Shown piece after piece: positions 1-12,634 of a DNA stretch of 64,000 bases. The DNA is from Zychaea mexicana. Its lineage: Eukaryota > Mucoromycota > Mucoromycetes > Mucorales > Lichtheimiaceae. The notes under the pieces were generated by a model, which was not told where the DNA came from, did no database searches, and was given only the letters and a program-made list of their open reading frames with translations. Positions within the stretch are counted from its first letter, which is position 1, and every line of letters starts with the position of its first letter. Location: positions 62,001 through 126,000 of the forward strand of contig NW_026516709.1 in assembly GCF_025766255.1 (NCBI RefSeq), read 5' to 3'. A program made the position numbers and the translations under genes.

Positions 1-280
1 ACTACTGCAGCATCCGCAGTAACAGCAAGCTACCGCAGTATTGGCGTTGCGCAGCAACCGCAGCAACTGCAGCATGAATTATCGTAGACATTATTTAATA
101 ACCAGAAAGATATAAATACCCCATCATTTTTATTTGAATAAAGACATTGAATTTCTATCTCCCACTTTTGACTTAACTTTTCAAGTGTTGTTTTCAATCA
201 CTCAAGACATAAACACGGCTTGTTTTAACTTACATATTGTTTATTGCTCATGACTGAAGCTAAATAAACTCTTCTATTAA

Positions 281-400
281 GACCAGACATAACATTCCTG
301 CTCTTATTTCTCACTTACTTGGACAGACGTAGCATTCCTGATCCTTATTTCTCACTCATTTTGGACAGACGTAACATCCCTGATCCTTATTTCTACTCAC
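281..400. repeat. Three-copy tandem repeat, about 42-bp unit
   Basis: Three successive imperfect copies begin near 281, 321 and 363. Each has a CAGACRTARCATYCCTG core followed by a TTATTTCT tract. The second and third copies are 42 bp apart and the first is about 2 bp shorter. No coding function is visible. The rest of 1-1030 is AT-rich with CA-rich patches and shows no gene I can support. Confidence 0.75.
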
Positions 401-1030
401 TGAGCTTAATCAAGACATCAGCTCACTACTATTTACAACCTTGGATATAACCCATGCACATTTTTACCTTACTTTACACTCATATCACTTCACAACCTGT
501 CTGTAATAAACGATATTATTACTGGTGCTCACTACTAAACATACACATAAACCGTTACGCAACTACCTGGAATACCCCTAATTCACTGTAACAATGGCAC
601 AGACGGCACAGGTTTCTTTTGGAGCTTGATCAGCAATATCGGCACCAACAACAACAAAATTTCCCAGAGTATGACAGCGATGCAGCTATTTCTGTTCGAT
701 TTTAAAATTTACATTTATCCAATCCGCGTCATTTTAGTTTTCAATAAATCTGCACATAATATCTGTGATGCCAAAACTTGTTTAATTTTTTTTTTTTGCA
801 TGGAATAATGTGCTTACTATAATCGTAAACTTTGTGACGTAAAACCGTGGTATCAAGCTGTACAGTAGAGCACGGACACTCTATCAATATGTAAATCTCA
901 ATGATAGATGCGCTATATGAGCATAATATTCATGATGTATACGTAAACACGTTTCCAGAACATATATAAACGCAGTAGATTTTATTGATTTACTAAGACA
1001 ATTTATCAACAGCATCCCATTTCATTAAAC

Positions 1031-2400
1031 ATGATCTCTACCACTTTCTACTACTACTATGAAGTCAGCAAAAACACCTATCTGCGCGAAACCAGTACTA
1101 CTACCTCGACCTCTGGTGACGATGCACAAAATATTACTAATGATATTGACCGCACCAATGGCAATAGCCAAAACACCATGGCTGTTGACGACATCTCACA
1201 CAGCGATAATAGCGGCGACTACGATTTAACGTTCGAACCTATTGCACCAGCTGACCACGTGTGGACGTTGATTAAGTATACTCCTCATCAGGTAGCAAAG
1301 ATGATCGGTTTGGTGGAGTATAAGAAGCTATCCATGCAAAAAGCAGCTGAATTGACCAACATCAGTAATTCGCGCGCCCATCAGTTGTACAAGCAACACA
1401 AAGAAGACAGCAGTGTGACTCCAGGTTATAAGGCCAAGAAACAGATTATGAGACCGCGCAAGATCGACCTCACCAACGAACAAAGGCAAATCGTGGATCT
1501 CTACATCAAAAGTGTAGCTGACCAAAATACGAACGTCGTAAAGTTCAAGGATGCATAGGATGATCTGTGCCAGCAACTAGAAGGTGAGCTATTTATTATA
1601 AGATGCAACATGACTTGAATACTCGTTTTATCATACTAATACTACAAATTTAAAAGGTTTAAAAATTAGTCAAAAAACTGTCAAGGAGCGAATCCAGCAA
1701 ACAGTTGCATTCACGCTTGTACTACCACCAGTCCCTCCCTACACTGCCACCAGCGATATTCTGGAAAGTCGTAGCAAGTTTGCTAGTGAGCTGATGTCCT
1801 GTAGTTAAGACTACATCGAAGGCTGCATGTTCATCAGCGAAGGAGCGGTTGTCATGTCGGAAAACCTTGGTCGTTGAAGCATGCACAACAAGGTCTGAGG
1901 CCAAATCCTACAATTTGAACATCTTCTTGTGCCTCACTGCAGGGGGTGTTCTGGCCGTTTCCCAAGAGGCGATGGTGGCTGAAGCTCAAAGGTAGCAGCG
2001 ACAGATGGAGAAGGTCAGTAAGGCAAAAGGCACTGCTCCGGACCACTTAATCCAGTTTGCCAGTGAGGTTTTCAAAACCATCAGTTAAGGCGAGTTTCGA
2101 TGCGGTGTTATCATGGCAAACAGACACTTGTTCCGGGAAAGGCCATTTGTGAACGCGGTATGGAATGCAGGCCATTTCCTAGTTTACATGCCCAACAATT
2201 CTACGTTCCTTGACCCGTGCCGTCCATGCTGGGAGGCCATCCAATCGCATATACGACGAACGCCTTTGATGGATGAAGACAGCTTGGCAAGCCATATTAA
2301 GGAAGCTGCGGAGACGATCACAGCTGCAGAATGTATTCGTTGGGTGAGCGAAGCCAAGTTGTATATCGATTGCTGCTTAGCAAAAGAGCAAATCCAGTAG
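1031..2400 (+). pseudogene. Decayed Tc1/IS630-like transposase
   Basis: Three pieces read like one DDE transposase. The segment 1031-1558 encodes a helix-turn-helix-type N-terminal region (LSMQKAAELTNIS, then a basic stretch ending in DLTNEQRQIVDLYIK). The middle, about 1800-2030, is read only with stops and frame changes; EGCMFISEGA sits where Tc1/IS630 proteins carry their second catalytic acid, and AKSYNLNIFLCLTAGGV follows. The segment 2113-2400 encodes the typical C-terminal tail (FLDPCRPCWEAIQSHIRRTPL, ending CLAKEQIQ). Assignment to the Tc1/IS630 (DDE_3) group rests on this motif order. No terminal inverted repeats or TA duplication were found, so element ends are unknown. It is not expected to make active enzyme. 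Confidence 0.6.
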
Positions 2401-2643
2401 GAATGCTATTATGTTTTTTCTGTACCCATTACACTCCTTTTTTATGCCCTCCTTTTGCACTTCTTTCTTCATGCATGCTAGTCGTACCTATGTCAACTTA
2501 TTTTTTTCCATTCCACTCTTTCACTATGCACCTGTCCTTCTACACTAGTTATACTTATGCCAAACTTTTTTTTCTCTGTGCAATAAATATTATATTCAAG
2601 TAAAAAATGATGCCCTTTGAAGAGTCTAGATACCTGTGGCAAA

Positions 2644-3243
2644 AATGCACTTGCTAGAATTTTCAGTCTTCACGCTTGAACTATGGCAGTACAGCTGGTA
2701 TAGCCAGCAATGCGAGTTTACCTGTTGGACGAAAAAAAAAAGAATGAGATGCAGGAAGGAATTGATCCACTGTAGATTCAGAAAGCCTTGTCACAAAATA
2801 GATTTTGAAGCTCTAAAAATTGGCTATGTACTAGTAGAACATGTCACACTATTCATTGAATGTCTCGTTGTTATGGTTGAAAAAGCTCGATTGGTGTCGG
2901 GGAAGCAAGCACGGTACGCTGTTGAATGCCCTCCATCGCCCGTAGGGAAAAGGAAGTTAGCTGTGAGGCAAGACCTCTGTTTAATGAAATTTTGTCGTGA
3001 TGAATATAAGATTGATTCATACTATGAAAATAAGCCTGATGCATTCTTAGATAGCATCCATCGCCTATGGAAAAAACGAAAGTGAGCCGTTAGATGCCCT
3101 TAATTTCTCACCAGGGAGAGTCTGTTTATCACGAATCATTTCTATTCTCCAACCAATCAAATACAGTATTTCGCACTGGTGTTCATCTCTATATTACACC
3201 CCCTAGAAATTTTATAGTTTCAAACACAAAATGCTGTATAAAT
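2644..3243 (+). repeat. Dispersed repeat copy A with unknown ORF (broken)
   Basis: This about 600-bp segment recurs inverted at 19322-19916. The shared protein is basic and Cys-containing (RMRCRKELIHCRFRKPCHKIDFEALKIG is the reading of the best part); I do not recognise the family. In copy A the frame entered at the MAVQLV start has a TAG at 2701-2703 where copy B has TGG, and then reads to a stop after WKKRK near 3085. The 3' part beyond the ORF (about 3100-3235) is almost identical between copies, so the repeat is larger than the ORF. It is probably part of an uncharacterised mobile element. Confidence 0.65.
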
Positions 3244-3439
3244 GCTTTAAGCAAATTAGTAGTCCCTTAGTGAAAAGACAGTGCCCTTTGGGCAAATAAC
3301 AATATCGTTGGTAAAAAAGAAAGCCTGTGAATAGAATAGTAAATTCCATAAACTAAAGAAACATTCTACGAGTAAAAAAAAACTTGTTTATAAAAATTTT
3401 TGAGCCCATGTCCGGGATTAGATTTCTAATCCTATAGTA

Positions 3440-6400
3440 CCTGCCTAAGGCGTTTACGAGAATTCACGCAGACCAAAACCGGATAATCATTTAGCCGAAT
3501 CAAAAAACGTAACATTCAAGTCGAGATCTCGGTTAATTAGTTTGCCGAGAAGAATATGAGCAGTCATGGTTTTTTTCGGTGGATTTACTTTTGTGACATA
3601 ATTACGCAAAGCATAAAGCACTTACCAATAGATCGCTCACTCAAATATATTATGCGACAACGATGCACAAAATAAAAACAACTCTAAAATAAATTTGTAT
3701 ATAAACCAAGCAGAACAATATAATTTAGAACAGAATTAATAAAAAGAAAAAAGAAGGTATAGATAAGAAGAAAGAAGAAGTATATAAAAGAGAGGAAGAA
3801 AGAAAAACAGGAAAGAAAGCTAAACATGTCGCACATCTTCGTTTGCTGGGCCACGGCGGTTGCTGTGTTGTACGCGGTGAGTGCGCTCTGTCAAAGTATT
3901 GTCTAGATATCGATCAATATTTTGTTGTTGAGCTTCATAGCGCGCCAACTGAAGTGGCCGAAGACTTTCCCTGTATTCTTCGTCTAACTGCAGCAGATTA
4001 TCTTCCCGTAGACGGATCTGTGCGCGTAGTTCGCGGATGGCTGTCTCATCCTCACGGTTGAGCCGTCGAAGCAAACGCATGCGGTTTTCCATACGGATTT
4101 GCGCTGCTTCGTTATCAATGATGACATGGCGGGGTGGTGAGATAGATGGCGGTGGTGACGAGTAAGTACGATTACCGGTTGCTTGCTGCTCTTCATCGTC
4201 GTCGTCGTCAATCAGAAACGGATCGGTAACCGTACCAGCAGGTGTAGGTGTTGATGAGGTCATTAATGTGGGCAAAGAAGTGGCAGTGGCGGTGGTGGTG
4301 CTTAGGTCGAGGGAAGAATGACGTTGGAGTAACATACCACGGAAGGGGTTTTCTTGAGGCTGTTCAATAAATAGAAGAGAAAGAAATAAGCTTACCCTGA
4401 CTAAGATTTGCGCTCCTAAAGACTATCTACAATCTGTGTATTTGATGTTTACCGGTAGTATTCTGATGAAAGGAGGTCTACATGTTCTGGCAACGTATTT
4501 TTCGCGTTGGGCAATTTGCCGATAATGAAAAGCACGCACAATGTGTTTACATACCAAGTATGATGTACTTTTAACAAACGACGGACGACCGCATGTCCAG
4601 CGTTGCACCGATGTATACCATGTGCCTTGAACCAGGTTTGGGTTTATGTAGTTTGCACGAAGAAATGCTGCGTTCCATTCTTGGATAAATCCTTTCTCCC
4701 AGCGTGTCAGATTTTGACGAAGCACGATCTCGGTATTGAAACGGTCAATTAGCTTTGGTATATAGCTATGTATAATGACGAATACCAAGAGATCCAATCT
4801 AGCACGGTTGTACGTATATATATGATTACGCTTAAGCACTTTCCAGTGTGCTTCGACAAGCATGGTTGTTATTGACAGTGGGATGCGATCAGGGACAGAG
4901 CTAGCTGCCCATGTTATCCACTTGTCAAGCTGGTAATATCGGCGAAACATATAAGCCCATGCATGATGCAGATTATGCATAACACAGTAGTCGTACATCT
5001 CCTGGGCGCATTGTTGCCATATATCATTAGGATTAGCAAATACTGTCCCTATTATATATAAAACCAAGCAAAAGAATGACAGAAACAGGTGTATAAGTAT
5101 ATCAATGAGTGTTTATACATCTACCTAATATCTCTGCACCACGTGTTATGAATACCTTCAGCCATCATCGGATGACGGCTGTAGTGCCTGCCTACCATCT
5201 CCAGCATCTCCTCTCTTCTTGGTTTATCACACATAATGCGATTCAAATCAGTGGTGGCAGACGGTGTGAATTGACGCGAGACAAACGGGAATTGGACCAT
5301 CGCTTCTTGGACGTCATAGTAAGTGGATGTGGCATTTCTTCTAGAGGAAAGTTTCCTTTCCATAGAATGCTCTATATGCCAAAGACATTGACGTAGACAA
5401 CGACGACTATCCCATGTCGCCTGGATCGCACTAAGTTGCGCAGCATCACCATCACTAAACATGAACTCTGGTTCTAGTCCCCTTTCTTTGAGCTCTCTCA
5501 AAAACCGCTCCAAGGTTTGTGTTTTCGGATGCTCGATTGTGGCGTCTGCATTGCTTATGTCACAAAGCATATATGCAACAGGGAATCCAGCACCATTCAC
5601 ATTGGCAATGACACCATATAGCTCCATACCAGCACGATTTGTCTTGAAAGTGGAGTCGATATGGTACTCTTCCACATGAACACAACCAGCCAAAGGGGCA
5701 AAAAAAGGAGTGACGAAACCCACAGCAACAATACCATCAGCAGTGTCAGAATAAATCTATTTTTTATTCATACAATAAGGCAAATACACTACGTTTTTCT
5801 ATATAATCTAGTAAAGCAAAAACAGCTCTACAGAAGGTGAGTTCTGTTCTCTGTATTAATCTACTTACCTCCGTATATCCTTGATTCATATACTGCTGTA
5901 TCAAGAGCTGGGCGGAAACAAACTGGTCATCGTCTAGCATATACCACGTACGGAACGTCTCGCCCCACTAGTAGTACACCTGTGCCGCCGTTGCCGTATA
6001 ATAACCCCATTCATCGATAATATCATTATGAATATCTGGCGCTGAACGAGTCATTGCACGTGCTGCAATGAAGTTACGTACCTCACGCGATACACCTTCC
6101 GGGCGTGGAGCTGGAGCGGCTGCATGTTGCGATGGATGGCGAACGGTAAGTTCGATCGTTTCTAGATCCCGATCGATCACACCGTGCACAAATCCTTGAC
6201 AATCGAATGTTTCCATGCGTTGGATGACACGTTGGCGCTCACGAACAGGGATCTAACATAAAATTAATCCGATTTCAACAAAACTGCACGCAAACACTTT
6301 GCCTATCTGTTCCTTTTTATTGAATGCCTTTTTTGACCGGTTGATTAGCTTACCTGATTCTGTATTACTGTAGATTGAACGCATCTTGCAGTGAATGAAA

Positions 6401-7058
6401 TGGCTTCACGAAGTGCTGGATCGCCAGTGTTCATCACATAATATCTGTAGTTGTCACAGAGCTGCACTGCTTCCAACACGCGTGTAATTATACGCTGATC
6501 TGACCAAGTGCGCATTTCATCCTCGTAAACGATGTAGCCCGAAAAAGAGAAGACCTCAGTAACGACATCACCAACTGAATTACGGACAGCAAAGGGATAA
6601 AAGTTTCCCAACTCGTCAATGAAGATCATTGAGTTGAGTGAAACTGGCATTCTCGGTGTCTGTCTGTCATGACAGACAATACACGTCCTGTACGGTCTTG
6701 TTCTACTGGCAAAAAGGGCAAACGGTTTCGTTTTTCTGCAACCCGTGCAGTAGAGGTCGGGATCACCAAGCAATTGCACAGCTTCAGTAATGGGACCGGC
6801 AGCATTGGTAGGGTTGTTTAAAGATATGGCAAGAATTATAGACGCGATGCAAAAAGGGGGGAAAAGGAAGAGGGGGACCCTTGTAAACAAACACCACAGT
6901 AAAAGATTAAGAACCACTGAAAAAAACCATGACTGCTCATAACTTTTCTCGGCAAACTAATTAACCGAGATCTCGACTTGAATATTACGTTTTTTGCTTC
7001 GGGTAATTAATTATCCGGTTTTGGTCTGCGTGAATTTTCGTAAACGCCTATAACAGCG
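3440..7058. mobile_element. Mutator-like (MULE) DNA transposon, 3.6 kb
   Basis: Long imperfect inverted ends (about 3440-3581 and 6914-7058, about 143 bp) share, for example, AGGCGTTTACGA, CACGCAGACCAAAACCGGAT and GTCGAGATCTCGGTTAATTA. Directly outside them is a perfect 10-bp direct repeat, TCCTATAGTA, at 3430-3439 and 7059-7068. A 9-11-bp target duplication with long inverted ends and a MULE-type transposase inside is the standard Mutator signature. The internal gene is on the minus strand and carries two in-frame TAG codons, so this copy is probably not autonomous now. Confidence 0.88.
3820..6917 (-). pseudogene. MULE transposase gene, multi-exon, two premature TAG codons
   Basis: Read on the minus strand. 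The first exon (6917-6354) has a four-Cys zinc motif (YCTGCRKTK ... CIVCHDRQ). The next (about 6252-5871) includes PRPEGVSREVRNFIAARA. The exon about 5758-5128 carries the MULE DDE core: EEYHIDSTFKTN, MFSDGDAAQLSAI and CLRQCLWHIEHSM. A further exon (about 5060-4380) ends in a SWIM-type zinc motif (C...CKH, WTCGRPS to YLVCKHIVRA). The last (about 4355-3820) is an acidic, Arg-rich tail. Exon joins have good GT..AG sites. In-frame TAG at 5970-5968 (YY*WGE) and 4425-4423 (CR*SLG) both look like former CAG codons. Known role of the family: cut-and-paste transposition of the surrounding element. Confidence 0.82.
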
Positions 7059-7098
7059 TCCTATAGTAGCTGAGAGACAATGGTGGAGCGGACCAGTG

Positions 7099-7525
7099 GA
7101 CGTCGCCTTTAAGTAGGCGTCATTGCATGAAATTTAAAAAGTACGCGCCAGGACGTCGCTTTTAAGTAAGCGTCATTGCATGAAATTTAAAAAGTACGCG
7201 CCAGGACGTCGCTTTTAAGTAAGCGTCATTGCATGAAATTTAAAAAGTACGCGCCAGGACGTCGCTTATAAGTAGGCGTCATTGCATGCAATTTAAAAAG
7301 TACGCGCCGGGACGTCGCTTTTAAGTAGGCGTCTTTGCATGAAATTTATGACGTACGCGCCGGGACGTCGCTTTTAAGTAGGCGTCTTTATATGAAATTT
7401 ATGACGTACGCGCCAGAACGTCGCTTTATGGGTAAGCGCGTTCGCATGGTGCTTTATAACATGGGCGCAAGGACGTCGGTGTTCTGCATAACAAGCGGCT
7501 TCGCATGGGTTACTTTTTTTAATAA
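7099..7525. repeat. 53-bp minisatellite abutting the MULE
   Basis: GACGTC starts units at 7099, 7152, 7205, 7258, 7311 and 7364, exactly 53 bp apart; degenerate units start near 7417 and 7472. Each unit contains GACGTCGC, a TTTTAAGTA centre, GCGTC, then TTGCATGAAATTT and GTACGCGCC. Copies 2 to 4 are almost identical and the distal ones diverge, as expected from slippage or unequal exchange. It starts 30 bp beyond the right target duplication of the transposon. No coding potential is convincing; the ORF across it is an artefact of repetition. Confidence 0.92.
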
Positions 7526-9204
7526 ATTATGAATGGAAAATTTTACATTTTTAAAAAATTGCGTTTTGTTTGCGCAAAGCTGAAAAAATAAACGTTATTT
7601 TTTCATTTAGCACATTTTTCAAAAATGAGTTAAAAAATATTTTAATTTATAGATAAAACTGATTTAAAACTAGAAGTCCACAAAATTTTGAGCAATGTAT
7701 TTTTTTACGGCTTAAAAGTGAAATTAACGGGGGCAAAAATAATTCAAATTTAGTTGTTTTTGACTTTTGCATACGTAACATGTGTTTAAAACCGTGATAA
7801 ATTTTAAACACACTTAACGTTATTAAACTAATATACAAACACTTATGTCGGTAAACAGACCGTACAGTATCGACTTGGTGATGGGTAGTAGTGTATGCGC
7901 GCAGACATCGATTGGCTAGATTCGAGTCACAATTGCACTAAAACGATGCACACTGACTTGTATTTGTATTGCACTGAGTCAGAAATTGTGCAGGGTGCTC
8001 ACTACTGTGATGAATTTAGTATAACTTGATCGCCAGACCAAGCAAATGCAGAATCTAGCTAAATAAATGTTGATGACAGTAATATCACTACTATATCTCA
8101 TACTGTAAAAAGATCATGGAATCTATAGAACACATGCATTACCCTACTACTATCAACTATACGCCTTCTAGTGACCCCTACTGTCACTAGGAAAAACAGT
8201 GTGTGTTAAACATTTGAGAATGATTGAGTATTAGCTAATGTTCAACTGATATTACACTGATATTGACCCTTACTTTACTCCAATATTCAACCATCATTTT
8301 GCACCAATATTTACCTAGTGTTACCCTACTTTCATCCCAATTGTCATCATTATCATTAGTTCCAACAACAACCTAGTGTTACTTTGGTTCCGACATTAAC
8401 CTAGTTATATCCTACTATTCTGTATCCTCCATTCTTCCATCAATGGCCCGTTTCTGTTGCTCCAAGTGCTTTCATTCTTACTACCTAATTGATTCGTTCA
8501 TTACAAGCATATTTACAATGTAAATAGTACAAAAAAACTTTTTTATTGGTTTAAGAAGATGCTCAGTTATATACATCATCCATACTAATTGATGATTAAC
8601 ATATTTCAATGGAACTAAAGCAAACGGCATTTGATTCGACATTGCAAGTACAACCTATCAGATAAACAAAGGCATTAAGGATCCTTTTTCTATACACAGA
8701 CATGAATGGAAGAAATCATTTATTATACTCACATGTGTGATGGGAGTATGGTGACCGCCTATATAAGAAAAAGAATGAGTTGCTACTACACTACATTCTC
8801 TACTTCTGACTATTCCTCATCTCACCTACTGTCAGTTAGTTAGTAGTAAACAGCACTATCTTTAAACCAGCTCATTAATGCCACTATATACCATCTACTG
8901 GCATGTTCCTCAGTGATGGCTTCAATTGTCTGAATCACATCATATTTAGGAGCACACTTTTACCCCTCTAAACATTTCTTACTGGTATTGCATCCATAGA
9001 GAGTAGGTGCAATGACGGTAATTAGATATGAAACCACTGAAGAAGTGGGAGCTTACTGAGGCATTGGTATTATAGCATCCATGTTATCACTGTTTAAAAA
9101 AAAAGTATTAGGTGATGATGATATGAGCACATGTGACATGATGACATATATAAAGATAAAGAGGCATATATGTGTTGCTCACCATTGGCAACCATCGTAT
9201 TGAG
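7526..9204. other. Gene-free AT-rich stretch
   Basis: About 1.7 kb of AT-rich DNA with only short chance ORFs. Around 8220-8420 there are many short ATATT/CAATATT and TAACCTAGT phrases but no clean period. I see no gene, tRNA or element end here. Confidence 0.5.
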
Positions 9205-9650
9205 AAACATTTACAACTACTTAATAATTTTAATATCCTTAAAAAAATAAGGCATAAATAAAATGTTGCCTTTTTATCCATAAATAACATGTTGGTTACT
9301 TGTTTTATTTTAGAATAAAATTTATTCATATTATAATTTATATTCCAAAAAAATAATTATTTCTTAATTTTTTTTATATATTATATTATTTTAAATATGT
9401 TTCTATAAAACTAAATATTCCTCTTATTAAAAACATTTACAACTACTTAATAATTTTAATATCCTTAAAAAAATAAGGCATAAATAAAATGTTGCCTTTT
9501 TATTCATAAATAACATGTTGGTTACTTGTTTTATTTTACAATAAAATTTATTCATATTATAATTTATATTCCAAAAAAATAATTATTTCTTAATTTTTTT
9601 TATATATTATATTATTTTAAATATGTTTCTATAAAACTAAATATTCCTCA
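9205..9650. repeat. 226-bp tandem duplication
   Basis: A 226-bp AT-rich unit starting AAACATTTACAACTACTTAA occurs at about 9205-9430 and again at 9431-9650. By eye only two substitutions separate the copies (TTTATCCAT/TTTATTCAT and TTTTAGAAT/TTTTACAAT). The near identity suggests a recent duplication. It encodes nothing recognisable. Confidence 0.93.
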
Positions 9651-11395
9651 TTGGAATTGTATAGAAAAAGCTTACTACATTCGTTAAATAAATATGCAAA
9701 TTTAGTCTTTTCTAATTTTGTTCGAATTATATGTTGCTTGATCACCCTTGAAATCATCTGAATAAAGGAGCTTGGGAGATTGCAAAAGGATATAAGACCA
9801 CATTTTACCTTGCCAAAAGCTAATTCATACATCTTGTTTTTCTTACATTATGAATGAAAAATGAGCATCAGTTAGAATCTTTGAAAGTAAACGACATTAT
9901 AGGGTGGTCCAGTGAAAAAAAAATGGAACTGAAAGAGAGAGGTATAATGAGTACAAAGTGAAAACGAACTCCTGAATGCACGAAAAATTGAATCTCTTGC
10001 TGTCACGTCTTTAAATTAATCTTTGCTGCAAATAAGGCTTTTTGGCTGTCATTTTACAGTTTATGTAGTGTTCATCCGTCATAAAAGTATCACTGCCTTC
10101 TTCCTCTTGTCACCTTGTGAGAAGTAAAATGAAAATAGAAAGAACAATATTTGATCAATGTATATGCTGCCTAAACATTAATGATGTTATAGCATTATAT
10201 TGTTAAGCTTGAGGTGCTCATCTAGCTCTTGGCTGTTCTTGAATGCACCTTTTTCGAGCACTCACTGGAGCTCAAATGTAGTCACACTACAAAGAAACTA
10301 AATGATTGCCTGTGTACTATACAAAATAAAGTCCTATTATATTGTGGAAGATACAAACATATCATTTTTTACAGGCGGCACCTATCACATCGTAGCCTCT
10401 CTATTGTCTCTTGAAGCTCATCTTCTTTTTTGCTCTCACAGCTAATTGTGCAATGGCAACAGCAATCTTTAAAGTTTGACATTAAAGAATATTCAATAAC
10501 CCTAAACATAACTGCTAATTTATAATAGAAAAGGTTTATTACAATCAAGAATACATAATGAGCTTGTACACCCCCAACAACTCATTACCTCTTTATCTCA
10601 AAATCAAGTAACATTTCGTCACAAGTTCCTCATGTAAAGGAGGGAAATGCTCACTACTATTCCTCTATGGTTTAATCATTAATCATTGATTATTTTTCTT
10701 TTCGTTTTATATTTTTGTGTTTAATATGAATAAAAATTAAATGGAACCTATTTTTTTTATGGTAAAAAAAATAACAATTTTGAGATTTAAACTAAATTAA
10801 AAAATATATTACATCATTTTTTATATTTAAACTAAATCTTTATAATTTTCAACAATAATGATTTTTTTAAAATATTCATTATATTTTTTTAATTGTATTT
10901 ACTTTATTAAATACAATTTAACACAATAATTAATCACTATTGTTTATTCTTCATTGTAGACTTGAGTGTTTTTTTGAAAGGGAGGGATGAATAAAACATT
11001 GCTTTAGGCACAGTGGTGAAACTGAGTTACTGTAATACAGAATATTAAGAAACAGCACATCCATCCTCATATGCAGTATAGTTGAAGTTCAATAATAGTT
11101 CAATCAGTGAACTTATTTATGATGGTGGGTAAATGGAATTACTGTTAAATAGGTTGAACAATAATTACACTAGGTGAATACTAGTTGAATATCAGTTCAA
11201 TATGTACAGAGTTAAATATAAGTGGAATATTACAGTATTGGTTGGCGACAAATGGTATAAAGTCAGATTCAGTGGACTGAGGACTAGGTACAGTAGACCA
11301 TTGTCTGCCATTATAAACATTATCAAAGCTACCAGGTCGCGACAGGCAATATCTCTAGTACTCTACCTTGTCAGCAAATCTGGTCCTCCGCATCA
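9651..11395. other. Gene-free AT-rich stretch
   Basis: No supported gene. The part 10680-10940 is extremely AT-rich with runs of A and T. The 11030-11240 part repeats GTTGAA/GTTCAATA phrases in both orientations without a clear period. Short ORFs here have no recognisable content. Confidence 0.5.
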
Positions 11396-11524
11396 CAAAC
11401 CTTGAATTTTGAAGTCAAAATGACCTAAATTTGGAAGGAGGGTGGAGGAGCCAATTCTGTTTTTTTAAAGTCGATTTTGACTAAGATTGCTCCATTATAA
11501 ACTTCTTCATAGCAAGTCGACTAA

Positions 11525-11810
11525 GGAGAGTAAATGGAATCTTTCAGATTCTCATTTTACTCTTAATAACAACCTACCGGTTGTTTAGGTTTGCTTCGCA
11601 AAGACCAGCTAGTGCTACAAAAAATCAAAGATTTTTCTTACACTACCACACCCCACATTAGGAACTCACCTATCGATTCGATTTTAACAAATCGAATAAA
11701 ATATAAAAAATAAAAATTTATTTTTTTATATTTTAATATCTTAATGATTAATAGATTTCTTAATTTCATTAGAAATCTTATTATCATAAGATATTCGATT
11801 AGCCTCCTAA
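11525..11810. mobile_element. 286-bp MITE nested in the left arm of the second MULE
   Basis: The right arm (reverse complement) reads GTCGACTAATGTAAATCCG without interruption. The left arm has the same sequence split after CTAA (11521-11524), with 286 extra bp ending in a second CTAA (11807-11810). This is a precise insertion with a 2- to 4-bp duplication (TA, TAA or CTAA cannot be separated). The insert ends GGAGAGTAA... and ...TTAGCCTCC form weak inverted ends, and it has internal hairpin-forming stretches (GATTCTCATTTTACTCT pairs with the segment before it). TA/TAA duplications fit Tc1/mariner or PIF/Harbinger MITEs. Confidence 0.8.
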
Positions 11811-12634
11811 TGTGAATCCGATGAGTGCAATGCCGACGCCCCATCAGAACTGTGGCGGTGGGAAAAGGCAGAGTTTTCTCTTTTATTTATAAAAAGGTAT
11901 AAGGAATAGAAGAGCGGACCAAAAACAGGTACAGAGGTAGATGCTATAAAAAGTGTTTTGGTTTATGTCTCTCACTCAGTTTCTTTTACTAATCTCACGA
12001 AATTAACTTTACAAATCGGCCACTGAAGCATAGAGCAAAAACGAGTGTCATAGTAATGCTGAAAACTATAGTGCTGGTAAAAAGACGTATGCACCATAAA
12101 ATGGCCGGTATATGTCCTGTGTAGTGGTTGTGTCTTGGCGTTTTTTCTTAGAGTCTACGACGACGATTCAACAAGATTTATTTGAATCTTGCTGGAAAAT
12201 GAAATCCTTACTCAGCAATTGATCTCGAAACGATTTATGAATGGGGCTAATGGAGGAACAGTAATCTAGACGATTTCGTTTAGAGTATTAGGGTAACAGT
12301 GGAATCGCGTCTTTGCCGTTGTGTCTGCAACAGTGTTAGGTATACATATATACATATATGCGCGTGCATACATACACGACATATATACAAGAGGAGAAAT
12401 AAAGTGGATATGACGACTATGATCATAATGTAATATCTACATGCTGTTTTGACTATTGGATATAGGAATAAATGATGGCAGTAAGGAGGATCGAGTAAAA
12501 AGGCAAGTTCTTCTGTATTGGATCAGGGTTGATTCATGCAGAAAAAGAGAGGAAGTGCACACGTAAAACTAGCTATTCTTCATTATACCCGGTCCAAAGT
12601 AAGTGTGAAGGAAACAGTACTTCGTATTAACGAC

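Noticed and set aside
7335..7532. ORF with repeated MHEIYDVRAG-like and MKFMTYAPERR segments
   Set aside because: It is only a translation of the 53-bp minisatellite; 53 is not a multiple of three, so the frame changes each unit.
7885..7935. tRNA-like phrase GGCTAGATTCGAGTCAC
   Set aside because: No matching A box or acceptor and anticodon stems around it.
523..10660. Recurrent TGCTCACTACT at about 527, 8000 and 10650
   Set aside because: Considered as the end of an element, but the flanks do not align and no inverted partner or target duplication was found.
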